Source: Flavobacteriia bacterium (lineage in GTDB: Bacteria > Bacteroidota > Bacteroidia > Flavobacteriales > Schleiferiaceae). Taken from it: a stretch of 64,000 nt of DNA. The notes beneath the pieces are model-generated. The model saw nothing but the letters and a program-made list of their open reading frames with translations, searched no databases and was not told the DNA's origin. The stretch is taken from the NCBI GenBank assembly GCA_013373425.1, contig JABXHW010000017.1:40361-104360 (forward strand). Direction: 5' to 3'. Numbering within the stretch: the stretch's first letter is position 1; each line of letters starts with the position of its first letter. Made by a program: the position numbers and the translations under genes. Below, in pieces: positions 45,369-54,638 of this stretch.

Positions 45369-45394
45369 AAAGGCAATTCAATGAATTGCCTTTT
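45369..45394 (+). terminator. Rho-independent terminator of rpsO
   Basis: An 11-bp perfect stem (AAAGGCAATTC / GAATTGCCTTT) with a 3-base loop, continuing into T's. It lies 20 bases after the rpsO stop. It may act as an attenuator between rpsO and pnp. Confidence 0.85.
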
Positions 45395-45434
45395 CGCGTA
45401 TAATATTGTTTGTAATTGTAACTGAATAGAATAC

Positions 45435-47573
45435 ATGATCCCTACTCCTATTACGCAAGAGATTAAACTCGCGGACGGTCGGGAAATTACCATCGAAACC
45501 GGCAAGCTTGCACGCCAAGCTGACGGTGCTGTTGTGGTAAAGATGGGTGGCACGATGCTACTCGCTACCGTTGTTTCCAACAAAGAAGCCAAAGAAGGTG
45601 TTGATTTCCTTCCATTGACTGTAGAATACCGTGAGAAGTTCTCGGCAACGGGTCGTGTTCCTGGTGGTTTCATCAAGCGTGAAGGTCGCCCTTCCGACGA
45701 TGAGATTCTTACAATGAGATTGGTTGACCGCGTATTGCGTCCAATCTTCCCGAAAGATTACCACGCTGACACACAGGTAATCATTTCATTGATTTCATTC
45801 GATCCTGAAGTAGCTCCAGATTCATTGGCTGGTTTGGCCGCATCTGCTGCTATCACTATTTCTGATATTCCATTCAACGGTCCTATCGGCGAAGTTCGCG
45901 TAGCGCGCATCGACGGTAAGATGGTGGTTAACCCTTCTCCTGCTGACATCGCAAAAGCCGACATCGAAATGATGGTTGGTGGTTCGAAGGAAAGCATCGT
46001 AATGGTGGAAGGTGAAATGGACCAAGTGAGTGAAGAGGAAATGCTTGAAGCTATCGACGTGGCTCACAAAGCTATCATCGATCAGTGTGAAGCACAGCTT
46101 GCGCTTGCAGCTCAGGTTCCTACTTCATCTCCAAAGAGAGAATACAATCACGAGACGCACGACGAAGAGTTGCGCGAGCAAGTGATGAAGGCTACATACG
46201 ACAAGTGTTTTGAGGTTGCTGCTCAAGGCAACCCTAACAAGCACGAGCGTTCTGCTGCATTCAAGGCTATCTTCGAAGAATACATCGCTGATTGGAACGA
46301 AGAAGAAATTGCTGAGAAGGCTGGTTTAGCTAAAAACTACTTCCACGATGCACAGTATCACGCGGTTCGTAACTGCCTACTCGATAAAGGTATCCGTCTT
46401 GATGGTCGTAAGACTACAGAGATTCGTCCAATCTGGACGGAGGTGGATTACCTACCTGGTGGACATGGTTCTGCTATCTTCACACGTGGTGAAACTCAGT
46501 CGCTTACTACTGTGACTTTGGGTACTAGCCTCGATGTGAACAAGATTGACAACGCGACCTACGTAGGTCAGGAGAAATTCTATCTCCATTATAACTTCCC
46601 TCCATTCTCAACCGGTGAAGCGCGTCCAATTCGCGGAACAAGCCGTCGTGAGATCGGACACGGAAACTTGGCTCAACGCGCCTTGAAGAAGGTAGTTCCT
46701 GCTGATACTCCATACACGATTCGTATCGTTAGTGAGATCCTAGAATCGAACGGTTCTTCTTCTATGGCAACAGTCTGTGCTGGTACACTCGCCTTGATGG
46801 ATGCAGGTATCAACATCACCAAGCCAGTTTCTGGTATCGCCATGGGATTGATTACCGATAAGGAAACAGGTAAGTACCAAATCTTGTCTGATATCCTAGG
46901 TGACGAAGACCACTTGGGCGATATGGACTTCAAAGTGACCGGTACCCGCGATGGTATCACGGCATGTCAGATGGACCTTAAAATTACTGGCATTAGTGCA
47001 CAGGTAATGAAAGAGGCCTTGGCTCAAGCACGTGAAGGTCGCTTGCACATCATGACTGAGATGACTAAGTCTATCAGCGAACCACGTACTCAACTCAAGC
47101 CGAACGCTCCTAAGATCGTTGTGGTTGAGATTCCAAAAAGCTTCATTGGCGCCGTTATCGGACCTGGTGGAAAAGTAATTCAGGCTCTTCAAGAAGAAAC
47201 TGGAACTACTATCTCTATCGACGAAGAAGGCGAAAAAGGTATTGTAGAGATTTCTGGAGTCGACCAAGAGGGTATGGACTTTGCTATTCGTCGTATTAAG
47301 GAGATTGCCTTTGTACCGACTGTAGGTGAAGTTTACGAAGGTGTCGTGAAAGGCATTCAGTCGTTCGGTGCATTCATCGAGATTGGCCACAACACTCAAG
47401 GCCTTCTCCACATTTCTGAAATTGACCACAAACGAATCGAAGACGTGAGCACTGTATTCAAAGAGGGCGACAAAGTCAAGGTGAAATTGTTGGCGATGGA
47501 TGAGAAAGGCAAGATGAAATTGTCACGCAAAGCATTGCTTCCAAAACCTGAGAGACAGGAAGACAAGAAGTAA
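45435..47573 (+). CDS. pnp: Polynucleotide phosphorylase
   Basis: Phosphorolytic 3'-5' exoribonuclease of 712 residues, working as a trimer. Two RNase PH domains (about 10-230 and 325-550) flank an all-helical linker. RNA-binding KH (about 560-620, [20 protein letters not shown]) and S1 (about 630-700, [20 protein letters not shown]) domains are at the C terminus. FFRR-like [20 protein letters not shown] and [16 protein letters not shown] mark the two catalytic-fold halves, with catalytic Asp residues in [15 protein letters not shown]. It is full length. Confidence 0.98.
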   Translation: MIPTPITQEIKLADGREITIETGKLARQADGAVVVKMGGTMLLATVVSNKEAKEGVDFLPLTVEYREKFSATGRVPGGFIKREGRPSDDEILTMRLVDRVLRPIFPKDYHADTQVIISLISFDPEVAPDSLAGLAASAAITISDIPFNGPIGEVRVARIDGKMVVNPSPADIAKADIEMMVGGSKESIVMVEGEMDQVSEEEMLEAIDVAHKAIIDQCEAQLALAAQVPTSSPKREYNHETHDEELREQVMKATYDKCFEVAAQGNPNKHERSAAFKAIFEEYIADWNEEEIAEKAGLAKNYFHDAQYHAVRNCLLDKGIRLDGRKTTEIRPIWTEVDYLPGGHGSAIFTRGETQSLTTVTLGTSLDVNKIDNATYVGQEKFYLHYNFPPFSTGEARPIRGTSRREIGHGNLAQRALKKVVPADTPYTIRIVSEILESNGSSSMATVCAGTLALMDAGINITKPVSGIAMGLITDKETGKYQILSDILGDEDHLGDMDFKVTGTRDGITACQMDLKITGISAQVMKEALAQAREGRLHIMTEMTKSISEPRTQLKPNAPKIVVVEIPKSFIGAVIGPGGKVIQALQEETGTTISIDEEGEKGIVEISGVDQEGMDFAIRRIKEIAFVPTVGEVYEGVVKGIQSFGAFIEIGHNTQGLLHISEIDHKRIEDVSTVFKEGDKVKVKLLAMDEKGKMKLSRKALLPKPERQEDKK

Positions 47574-47613
47574 AACAATTGCGTCAAATTCATCGTTCCA
47601 TTAATTCGTAGTA

Positions 47614-47621
47614 TTCGTTTG
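47614..47621 (+). promoter_or_regulatory. -7-like box (TTCGTTTG) 5 bases before rpoD
   Basis: One mismatch from TAnnTTTG; predicts a leaderless rpoD mRNA. No good -33 element. rpoD may instead be read through from pnp (53-base gap without a terminator). Confidence 0.35.
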
Positions 47622-47626
47622 GACAT

Positions 47627-48490
47627 ATGAGACAGTTAAAAATCACAAAACAGGTCACCAATAGGGAGACCGCCTCACTCGACAAGTATCTTCAGGAAAT
47701 CGGTAAGGTTGAACTGATTACTGCAGAGGAAGAGGTGGAACTCGCTCAGCGCATTAAGGCGGGTGACCAAATCGCTTTGGAGAAATTGACCAAAGCCAAC
47801 CTTCGTTTTGTGGTTTCTGTAGCAAAGCAATACCAGAATCAAGGTTTGACTTTGCCAGACCTCATTAACGAAGGGAACCTCGGTTTGATCAAGGCCGCTC
47901 AGCGTTTTGATGAAACTCGTGGTTTTAAATTTATTTCATACGCCGTTTGGTGGATTCGCCAGTCGATTCTTCAAGCGCTTGCAGAACAGTCTCGTATTGT
48001 TCGCTTGCCTTTGAACAAGATTGGATCTATCAATAAAATCAACAAGGCTTACGCGCAGCTCGAACAAGAGCATGAGCGTGCTCCTTCTGCTGCTGAAATC
48101 GCGGACATGCTCGAAATGGGCGAAAATGACGTGAAGGAAAGCATGCGTAACTCCGGTCGCCATGTTTCTATGGATGCGCCGTTAGTAGAAGGTGAAGACA
48201 GCAACTTGTACGACGTTTTGAACTCGTCGGATTCTCCAAATCCAGATGAAGACCTCATGCACGATTCACTTCGTACCGAAATCGAGCGCTCACTCGCTAC
48301 CCTCACCCCACGTGAAGGTGATGTGATCCGTCTCTACTTCGGATTGAACGGTCAACATCCAATGACATTGGAAGAAATTGGTGAGAAATTCGACCTCACT
48401 CGTGAGCGCGTGCGCCAGATTAAAGAGAAGGCAATCCGCCGTCTCAAGCACACTTCACGAAGCAAAATTCTGAAAACGTATCTCGGATAA
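47627..48490 (+). CDS. rpoD: RNA polymerase primary sigma factor (RpoD/SigA)
   Basis: Housekeeping sigma factor of 287 residues, the short form typical of Bacteroidota without regions 1.1 and the non-conserved insert. Region 1.2 begins near [20 protein letters not shown]. Regions 2.1-2.4 contain [40 protein letters not shown] and [19 protein letters not shown]. Region 3 is about 135-205. Region 4.2 has [20 protein letters not shown]. It recognises the TTTG/TAnnTTTG promoters found throughout this window. A strong terminator follows. Confidence 0.97.
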   Translation: MRQLKITKQVTNRETASLDKYLQEIGKVELITAEEEVELAQRIKAGDQIALEKLTKANLRFVVSVAKQYQNQGLTLPDLINEGNLGLIKAAQRFDETRGFKFISYAVWWIRQSILQALAEQSRIVRLPLNKIGSINKINKAYAQLEQEHERAPSAAEIADMLEMGENDVKESMRNSGRHVSMDAPLVEGEDSNLYDVLNSSDSPNPDEDLMHDSLRTEIERSLATLTPREGDVIRLYFGLNGQHPMTLEEIGEKFDLTRERVRQIKEKAIRRLKHTSRSKILKTYLG

Positions 48491-48518
48491 TACACATTCG
48501 AGAATTGTTTATGTGTGG

Positions 48519-48547
48519 CCCCCGATACGAAAGTGTCGGGGGTTTTT
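48519..48547 (+). terminator. Rho-independent terminator of rpoD
   Basis: A 10-bp stem (CCCCCGATAC / GTGTCGGGGG, one G-U pair) with a GAAA tetraloop and T5, 28 bases after the rpoD stop. Confidence 0.92.
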
Positions 48548-48564
48548 GTTTCCGTTGGGATGTG

Positions 48565-48615
48565 GGGAAGGAAGACCCGAGCCGAGGTTACGTGGCTACG
48601 TACTCACGTGTACAC
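48565..48615 (-). repeat. Intergenic repeat copy 3 (inverted)
   Basis: Read on the minus strand, this segment (GTGTACACGTG..., CACGTAACCTCGG, pyrimidine-rich tail with CTTCCCCAC) resembles the direct repeat at 54571-54660. The two share the exact 13-mer CACGTAACCTCGG. It lies between the rpoD terminator and the end of the next gene. Confidence 0.55.
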
Positions 48616-48618
48616 TTT

Positions 48619-49149
48619 TCAATACCTCTCTAGCACCCACATTTGACTTGACTTCCAGCTAGTCTGACTGCCGACATACTGATATCTGAACTGAACAATC
48701 ACAATTCGTCCACCAAAGGAGTCGATTCGATATTCTTCATATTCGATGTCCATCTTGAGGTCAGTGATTCGAACAGATGGAAACTCGCTCCCCTCTTCGA
48801 GCACATAGTATGACGTATCTGTACTTCCGATAATATCTCGTGAACCCGATCGCTCACAGAATACTACCCGCATGCGTTCATCTTCGTTTACTTCGAGATC
48901 TCTCGGCAAAGGCTGCAAATCATTTAAAAATTGTCCTAGCTCTGATCGCATTTCGACAGTGACAGAATCCAAAGGAACTATTGCCAACCTGCGCATAGCC
49001 GGATATGCACTATCCAATTGCTCTTGCAAGCGCAAAGATTGCTCTACCGATAAGTACACCCGCTTACTTGGATCGCCTAACATACTTGGCTGCTGAGCAA
49101 AAAGTGAAGCGCTTATAATAATGCTAGCAATTATCAGAACTGGTCTCAT
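48619..49149 (-). CDS. Secreted protein of unknown function
   Basis: A 176-residue exported protein. The start at 49149 gives the signal peptide MRPVLIIASIIISASLFAQ; the longer frame would overlap the preceding gene. The mature part has a helical first section (about 28-85) and then probable beta strands (RMRVVFCERSG, TSYYVLEEGSEFPSVRITDL, IDSFGGRIVIVQFRYQYVG). No family was recognised. It starts 16 bases after the FG-GAP T9SS gene on the same strand, so the two are probably one unit. Confidence 0.65.
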   Translation of the reverse strand: MRPVLIIASIIISASLFAQQPSMLGDPSKRVYLSVEQSLRLQEQLDSAYPAMRRLAIVPLDSVTVEMRSELGQFLNDLQPLPRDLEVNEDERMRVVFCERSGSRDIIGSTDTSYYVLEEGSEFPSVRITDLKMDIEYEEYRIDSFGGRIVIVQFRYQYVGSQTSWKSSQMWVLERY

Positions 49150-49165
49150 TTCTAAAACTTGAGTC

Positions 49166-51736
49166 CTACTCCACCAATATCTTAGTTGAATAGGATCGCT
49201 TAGCTTGGTCAATGATTAGAACATAAAAACCAGGTGGACATTCCAGCGTTAATTGCGCCTTACCTGATTTGAACCGCAACTCTCCTTCTGAGGCAACGTT
49301 CCCACGCACATCAAGTAATCTATAGGAAGTTGTCCCTTCTAGGTCAGCTTCTAGATTCAGATATGAATTCATGGGAACGGGAAATGCAACGAGTTCGCTT
49401 GATAAATCCCCATGATGTTCATAAACAGAAATTGTATTAATCACTTCATTCCTGTAGAGTGCTGAACTTCGAAAACCTTGCTCATCTTTTAAGGTGAAGA
49501 AAAAATCCATATCTCCATCTCCATCCACATCCGCTATGTGAGGTAGCCGCGCAGAGGCCGAAAAAGAAATATTCGGAATAGATGTAATGGGGTGCTCAGT
49601 AAAGATTCCTGAACCTCCATTTAAGCAAAGCTCATATCCTATCGGAGTGCGCCAAATAAAGTCTTCATCACCGTCGGTATCAAAGTCGGCAGAGACGAGT
49701 TCAACTCCGAAATTCTGAAATTGTTGAGTATAGAATGATGAATACGCAAAGGTACCTCCATTATTGAGGTTGACCCTAATTCCTGAGGAGGATCGTTGAA
49801 TCAAATCAATTGAACCACTATTGTCGAAATCAAGCATATAATACTTCCCATTACCATTTGTAGGGTACGCTGCCAAATTAGCGTTGGTCGTTAGCACCCA
49901 GGTTCCGCCATCATTTCGATGTATGCGTGTTTCAATACTTCCTGTAGCAGAATTTACATCCTCACTCAGGATGTCCAAGTCACCATCACCATCCAAATCA
50001 AACGCATCGAAATACTCCAACTCGTTATTCACTGGAAATGATGTTGCTGAGAAACCGCCATTCGAATTTTGGTAATAGATCCATGCGCTATATTGATTGG
50101 ATACAGCGCTCTTACCAGACCAAAGAAGATCTAACTTTCCGTCGCCGTTTACGTCCCTTACATTCAAGTTGAAGCCAACATTGTGCAACCAATCGAAGCT
50201 CGATATTCGGGTGGAATCAATGACTAAATTACCCGTGCCATCGTTTTCATAAATCACTATAAACCGATTACTGGTTGAATTATCTCGTGAGACTCCTACA
50301 AAGTCAACTACCCCATCACCTGTGAAATCGCCAAACTCGCCGTTCACATAATCGACAGGGTCAAACTGAATCTGTCTGAAGTTTCCAAACAGCCCAGTGT
50401 CTAAGTGCTCACCAAGAGTAGCAGAAGACGGAATTGACGGATTCGATCCAAAGTGAAGCACCTCGTCTACACCATCATCGTCGAAGTCTGCGTAATGAGC
50501 ACGTCCATAGATGTAAATCGGATGCGGATAAGTGAAGTGCTCTTCAAAGTTCAATAGGCTGTTGGTACCAAGAAACACTTGAGATGGTACAATAGCCGCT
50601 CCAGTTGGACTGAATATTACATCATTCATTTGATCATTGTTTAAATCTGTGACCCAGATTTTGCTTTGAGCCGATGATGGATGTAGCCCAGTAACCATTG
50701 TATTACTAAAGGAAGGTGCGGACGAACCAGGGGCTGATGTGTTAATGAAAAAATTGCTGGCTCCACCACTCGGCAAATCTCTCAAAAAGACATCGGTGAG
50801 GCCATCTTTATTCAAATCCACTACTTCGATAAGTGTTCTTCCGTTTGAAAATTTAGGAAGGCTGGTATAGCCCACCAGTGTGAAGTTCATAGATCCTGAA
50901 ATCTCATAGAAATACGAATCCGTATTCGTCTGACCACTCTCAACTATTAGGAGCATGGTTTCACTGGAGTCCAAGAACTGCCCAAAATATAGAACACCAC
51001 CAGGGCTCGTTGAGACAGGAGAATTGAGGATCTCAACAAAGTTGTTGTTGCCTTGGTTTTCGTAAAAAACCAGGTTCCCCACTGTTGGTCCTGGATTAAA
51101 TATCAAATCAATATCTCCATCCAAATCCAAATCCTCAGCTTGAGTTGAGAATCTACCTTGAACCGTGAAGCTTGTGGAGGTGAAGTTTCCATTTCCCACG
51201 CCTTGAAACAGTTCACCTCGGTTCGTGGATCCAGCTCCAATGACGTTTACAAAAAGATCAGGTATCGTATCCGTATTCAAGTCGGCTACAACAACATTTA
51301 CACGCGAACCTTGCGAGGATACACCTGCACTGTTGACTTTTTGAAAATTTAGATTTCCAGTATTCAAATAAATCAATACATGCTGATCTGAACTTGAAGA
51401 CCTGGAAATATCAGCGGTCACAACAAGGTCAGGCAGACCATCACCGTTTAAATCGGATATATCAACAGAAGTATTCGCTCTGTCCGTTATCCATGGCATT
51501 CTCTGAACCGTATCGATAGTACCATTGCCTTTATTCTCATAAAGGAACGTCTCTGATGGTGCGAGAGCAAAGAAATCTATATCTCCATCCAAATCTAAAT
51601 CAGCAGCTACGATTTCACCTTCAGGTAATTCAAATGAAAGACTTGAGGGTTCTACAATTTTTTTGAATTCTACGGTTTGAGCAAAGGAAGAAGTACTAGC
51701 CAAACTGAGAAGGCCAAGGAGAGCGAAGTGTTTCAT
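49166..51736 (-). CDS. FG-GAP/VCBS-repeat protein with type A T9SS signal
   Basis: Secreted propeller protein of 856 residues from the ATG at 51736 (signal peptide ends at STSSFAQ). At least 13 calcium-loop motifs of the form DxDxDGxxD run through it, for example DLDLDGDIDFFA, DLNGDGLPDLVV, DVNGDGKLDLLW, DLDGDGDLDIL and DVDGDGDMDFFF. That is enough for one or two seven-bladed integrin-like propellers. The last about 75 residues (AFPVPMNSYLNLEAD, CPPGFYVLIIDQAKRSYSTK) are a slightly divergent sorting domain, with FPVP in place of YPNP. A -7 box TATATTTG lies at 51754-51761 (minus). Probable role: surface adhesion. Confidence 0.88.
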   Translation of the reverse strand: MKHFALLGLLSLASTSSFAQTVEFKKIVEPSSLSFELPEGEIVAADLDLDGDIDFFALAPSETFLYENKGNGTIDTVQRMPWITDRANTSVDISDLNGDGLPDLVVTADISRSSSSDQHVLIYLNTGNLNFQKVNSAGVSSQGSRVNVVVADLNTDTIPDLFVNVIGAGSTNRGELFQGVGNGNFTSTSFTVQGRFSTQAEDLDLDGDIDLIFNPGPTVGNLVFYENQGNNNFVEILNSPVSTSPGGVLYFGQFLDSSETMLLIVESGQTNTDSYFYEISGSMNFTLVGYTSLPKFSNGRTLIEVVDLNKDGLTDVFLRDLPSGGASNFFINTSAPGSSAPSFSNTMVTGLHPSSAQSKIWVTDLNNDQMNDVIFSPTGAAIVPSQVFLGTNSLLNFEEHFTYPHPIYIYGRAHYADFDDDGVDEVLHFGSNPSIPSSATLGEHLDTGLFGNFRQIQFDPVDYVNGEFGDFTGDGVVDFVGVSRDNSTSNRFIVIYENDGTGNLVIDSTRISSFDWLHNVGFNLNVRDVNGDGKLDLLWSGKSAVSNQYSAWIYYQNSNGGFSATSFPVNNELEYFDAFDLDGDGDLDILSEDVNSATGSIETRIHRNDGGTWVLTTNANLAAYPTNGNGKYYMLDFDNSGSIDLIQRSSSGIRVNLNNGGTFAYSSFYTQQFQNFGVELVSADFDTDGDEDFIWRTPIGYELCLNGGSGIFTEHPITSIPNISFSASARLPHIADVDGDGDMDFFFTLKDEQGFRSSALYRNEVINTISVYEHHGDLSSELVAFPVPMNSYLNLEADLEGTTSYRLLDVRGNVASEGELRFKSGKAQLTLECPPGFYVLIIDQAKRSYSTKILVE

Positions 51737-51753
51737 ATCAAATGGTCTATCCT

Positions 51754-51761
51754 CAAATATA
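51754..51761 (-). promoter_or_regulatory. -7 promoter box (TATATTTG) of the FG-GAP gene
   Basis: Exact TAnnTTTG on the minus strand, 17 bases before the chosen ATG. It supports that start over the upstream in-frame one, which would lie before the box. No clear -33. Confidence 0.55.
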
Positions 51762-51923
51762 AGGAGAAGATGAATAGCCTGTTTGAAGACCTTCAAGTTG
51801 GTGCTTCTGCAACTAGGTTGGGGTGAACAGCCTTCAAGAATCAAGCGTTTAACCAAAACAAGGACAGTTCGGATCGCTCTAACCTAAGCAATTCCTCATC
51901 TTCCCAACCTCCGAACCTTTCCC

Positions 51924-51931
51924 TATCTTTG
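51924..51931 (+). promoter_or_regulatory. rpe -7 promoter box (TATCTTTG)
   Basis: Exact TAnnTTTG, with TTCC at 51901-51904 (spacing 19). The predicted leader is about 18 bases. Confidence 0.6.
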
Positions 51932-51953
51932 CCCAAATTCTAAAACCATCTCC

Positions 51954-52607
51954 ATGGCACTCATCGCCCCATCCATCCTTGCAGCAGATTTCGCCAATCT
52001 TCAGCGCGACTCAGAAATGGTCAATGAAAGTCAAGCGGATTGGTTCCACATCGATGTAATGGACGGCGTTTTTGTTCCGAATATTTCTTTTGGAATGCCT
52101 GTGATGGATGCGATTAAGCGTCATGCAAAAAAGACCATGGACGTGCATTTGATGATTGTTCAACCCGAACGATACATCGAAGAATTCAAAGCAGTTGGAG
52201 CTGATATCCTAACCGTTCACTACGAAGCTTCTACTCACCTTCACCGCACACTTCAAGCGATTAAAGCAGAAGGTATGCAAGCAGGCGTTGCCCTCAATCC
52301 ACACACCAATGTGAACGTATTGGAGGATACCATCGAAGATATCGACCTCGTTTGCCTCATGTCTGTGAACCCAGGGTTCGGTGGTCAGAAGTTTATCGAG
52401 CGTACATATGAAAAAGTGCGTGCTCTTCGCAAAATGATCGACGAGCGTGGAGCTTCAACAAAGATTGAAATCGATGGAGGTGTGACCTCTGCCAATGCCG
52501 CTCAACTCGTAGAAGCCGGAGCCGATGTGCTCGTAGCAGGTTCATTCGTATTTAAAAGCGACGATCCAAAAGCTACCATCGCCGACCTGAAGAAGATAAC
52601 GGAATAA
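51954..52607 (+). CDS. rpe: Ribulose-phosphate 3-epimerase
   Basis: TIM-barrel epimerase interconverting ribulose 5-phosphate and xylulose 5-phosphate in the pentose phosphate pathway. It has 217 residues. Motifs: APSILAADFANL (5-16), WFHIDVMDGVFVPNISFG with metal ligands His and Asp, MDVHLMIVQPERYI, VCLMSVNPGFGGQKFIE, KIEIDGGVTSANA with the catalytic Asp, and GADVLVAGSFVF. Full length. The repeat at 52620 begins 13 bases after its stop. Confidence 0.97.
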   Translation: MALIAPSILAADFANLQRDSEMVNESQADWFHIDVMDGVFVPNISFGMPVMDAIKRHAKKTMDVHLMIVQPERYIEEFKAVGADILTVHYEASTHLHRTLQAIKAEGMQAGVALNPHTNVNVLEDTIEDIDLVCLMSVNPGFGGQKFIERTYEKVRALRKMIDERGASTKIEIDGGVTSANAAQLVEAGADVLVAGSFVFKSDDPKATIADLKKITE

Positions 52608-52619
52608 GGGGTTTAAAGG

Positions 52620-52747
52620 ACTTAGGGTACTTAAAGGGCTCAGGGAGATGCGTGTGCACGGATGCATGTCAGCACCACCTCAATCCTCGGTCCTTCGTCC
52701 CCGGTCTCATCTTCCGTCCCCACGTCCCCACTTCCCCACTTCCACAT
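52620..52747 (+). repeat. Intergenic direct repeat, copy A, with an octamer tail
   Basis: Bases 52620-52666 (ACTTAGGGTACTTAAAGGGC...) align with 54571-54616 at about 80 percent identity by eye. Then CCTCGGTCCTT also matches. The tail 52716-52747 is an 8-base periodic run GTCCCCAC, GTCCCCAC, TTCCCCAC, TTCCACAT. It follows the rpe stop and precedes the outer-membrane pair. Confidence 0.8.
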
Positions 52748-52813
52748 ATCCGTCATATGCCGTATTGATTGCCTTTTCCCTTTGGCTGAATTTTGAAAGA
52801 AACCACTTCAGCC

Positions 52814-53734
52814 ATGAAAAAGCAGCTATCCTTACTAGTCTATTTGATTGGGACTTCATGTGTATTGGGTCAGATTCGATATGAAACGGTTCGAGACAAT
52901 CCGGACTTCATTCCCTTTCTCAATATCAACCTACAGTATTTTGACACGGATGTATCACTGAGAACCATCGACGCGATCAATTTCAATGCATCCGTCTGGG
53001 GAAACTTTGAGCCGGTAAACGGACTCGGCGTGGATTTCCGCATTCGCAGGAGCTACCTAACGATGGGGCAACTGGCGTACGATGATCACATGCATTTTCA
53101 GAACTACGAAGTCGGTGCCTATTACAAGATTGGCGGGGGAACTGTGCGCAAACCAACGAAGGTGGTGTTGGAAGCAGATCAATATGATGATTACTATGAG
53201 AATGTTCGCGTGTACACCTCAACGTCCATCGTCATCCCTGCTCTTCGTCGTCGCGACTTCCTCGTGCGTGGTGGATTCTACAATCTTGCCAGTCCAATTG
53301 ATATTGAGGAACTCGAAGACGATTTCGGTCAATCACCTTTCACTGAAAGCCTAGGCAGAGCAAGAAATACAGGATTGTATGGAGGTATTGCCCTTCGCTC
53401 CATCACCAACGTATTTGTCAATACCGAACAGTTTGGCTATCAATTTAATTCTCACGCCACACTAGTCTATTTCGACGCACTCATTACGGGCACTAGAATT
53501 TACGACCCATGGGCACCCGAAATGGACCTAAGCGATCAGGCAAAGGATGCTATCGGCAGCTTACCCATCGGATTTCGATTTGGCATGAGTGGATTCCAAA
53601 TTGAGCAGAAAAAGTACACGAACAAGAAGTTTGGGATGAGCTATAACTTCGAAGCGGGCTACCGGAACTACATGGGTTGGTACATCAGTGGCGGATTGGG
53701 ATTGACCATTCTGAAGTGGAATAAAAACGACTGA
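52814..53734 (+). CDS. Exported outer-membrane-like protein, unknown function
   Basis: A 306-residue protein from the ATG at 52814 (MKKQLSLLVYLIGTSCVLGQ signal peptide; an upstream TTG is rejected). Amphipathic strands alternate with turns (NINLQYFDTDVSLRTIDAINFN is one region; also FQNYEVGAYYKIGGG, GLYGGIALRSITNVFV, GWYISGGLGLTILKW). This suggests a beta-barrel of 10-14 strands. No family was recognised. The next gene starts 2 bases after the stop and encodes a similar type of protein, so they form a two-gene unit placed between direct repeats. Confidence 0.7.
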   Translation: MKKQLSLLVYLIGTSCVLGQIRYETVRDNPDFIPFLNINLQYFDTDVSLRTIDAINFNASVWGNFEPVNGLGVDFRIRRSYLTMGQLAYDDHMHFQNYEVGAYYKIGGGTVRKPTKVVLEADQYDDYYENVRVYTSTSIVIPALRRRDFLVRGGFYNLASPIDIEELEDDFGQSPFTESLGRARNTGLYGGIALRSITNVFVNTEQFGYQFNSHATLVYFDALITGTRIYDPWAPEMDLSDQAKDAIGSLPIGFRFGMSGFQIEQKKYTNKKFGMSYNFEAGYRNYMGWYISGGLGLTILKWNKND

Positions 53735-53736
53735 TC

Positions 53737-54567
53737 ATGAGAACTAACTTACTACTCAGCTTTCTAGCCATATCCTTTCTTTCAATGGGTCAGAAAGGAG
53801 CCATGAGCTCCAACATGAACGGCGACCTCGGCAATGGAACGCTTGCGGATTTCAGATACCTCGGAGATACATACTTCGACGAACTCTACCTCGGATTGTG
53901 CGTCCGAAATATAAGGGCCTCAACACCAAACGCCCCCTACCCAGAGAACCATGAAATCAACAAGTGGACCGGCGATATATTCATGTACAAAAACAACATG
54001 GAACTTGGGGGTCGCCGTTACATGTACCGTTATAAGCTTCTAGGTGAGCTCTTTGTTTCCTTCGGAGAAGACTTCAACGACGTGTACCGTGATGAAAGTA
54101 CTGGATTCTCTCACTTCCTGGCAGGCTCACACACATGGGCTTGGAACGCAGTGGTCACCGACCGATTTGCTCTTGCGGCCGGACTAAACTTCCAAGATCT
54201 TACTGTAGCTTCATCAATCCGAACCGATACAGTTGGAAACGGACAAGAAGTACTTCTCACGCCATCACCAAATGGTTGGTACATAGGCGCCGGTCCGAGT
54301 CTCTTTGCAGACGTGATGATTAGTAGATACGTCATTGCCGAATTCCAATTCGACTATGCCTTTCATGTGTACAATCTCTACAAGATATCCTATGGCATGG
54401 AGAACGATGGCAACCCGATGCCGCGAACGATGTTCATGAGCTTGAACTTTGTGACCACCTGGGGAGTTTACGCTGGCGTAGATGTCAGCTTGCTCAACGA
54501 CAGACACACGTACAATCTAGATACAAGAAAAATCGATTGGTGCGTGGGTTACAGGATAATGCTGTAA
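53737..54567 (+). CDS. Exported outer-membrane-like protein, unknown function (partner gene)
   Basis: A 276-residue protein with a signal peptide ending at FLSMGQ (residue 19). The mature part has aromatic-rich amphipathic strands (YMYRYKLLGELFVSFGEDF, RFALAAGLNFQDLTV, GWYIGAGPSLFADVMISRYV, FVTTWGVYAGVDVSLL) and ends VGYRIML, in keeping with an outer-membrane barrel. It is tightly coupled to the preceding gene (2-base gap), implying joint function or a complex. No family was recognised. A direct repeat follows immediately. Confidence 0.7.
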   Translation: MRTNLLLSFLAISFLSMGQKGAMSSNMNGDLGNGTLADFRYLGDTYFDELYLGLCVRNIRASTPNAPYPENHEINKWTGDIFMYKNNMELGGRRYMYRYKLLGELFVSFGEDFNDVYRDESTGFSHFLAGSHTWAWNAVVTDRFALAAGLNFQDLTVASSIRTDTVGNGQEVLLTPSPNGWYIGAGPSLFADVMISRYVIAEFQFDYAFHVYNLYKISYGMENDGNPMPRTMFMSLNFVTTWGVYAGVDVSLLNDRHTYNLDTRKIDWCVGYRIML

Positions 54568-54570
54568 GGG

Positions 54571-54638
54571 GCTTAGGGATTTTAAGGGCTCAGGGAAGAG
54601 CGCGTGCACGGAATCACTTGGGCACGTAACCTCGGTCC
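54571..54638 (+). repeat. Intergenic direct repeat, copy B
   Basis: GCTTAGGGATTTTAAGGGCT and the following 26 bases match copy A (52620-52666) in the same orientation, again just after a stop codon. CACGTAACCTCGG is shared exactly with the inverted copy near 48590. Copies A and B flank the two barrel-protein genes. Confidence 0.8.

Noticed and set aside
49166..51736. FG-GAP protein as an integrin-like toxin (Tc component)
   Set aside because: The repeat type is common in T9SS surface proteins, and there is no toxin domain or partner gene.
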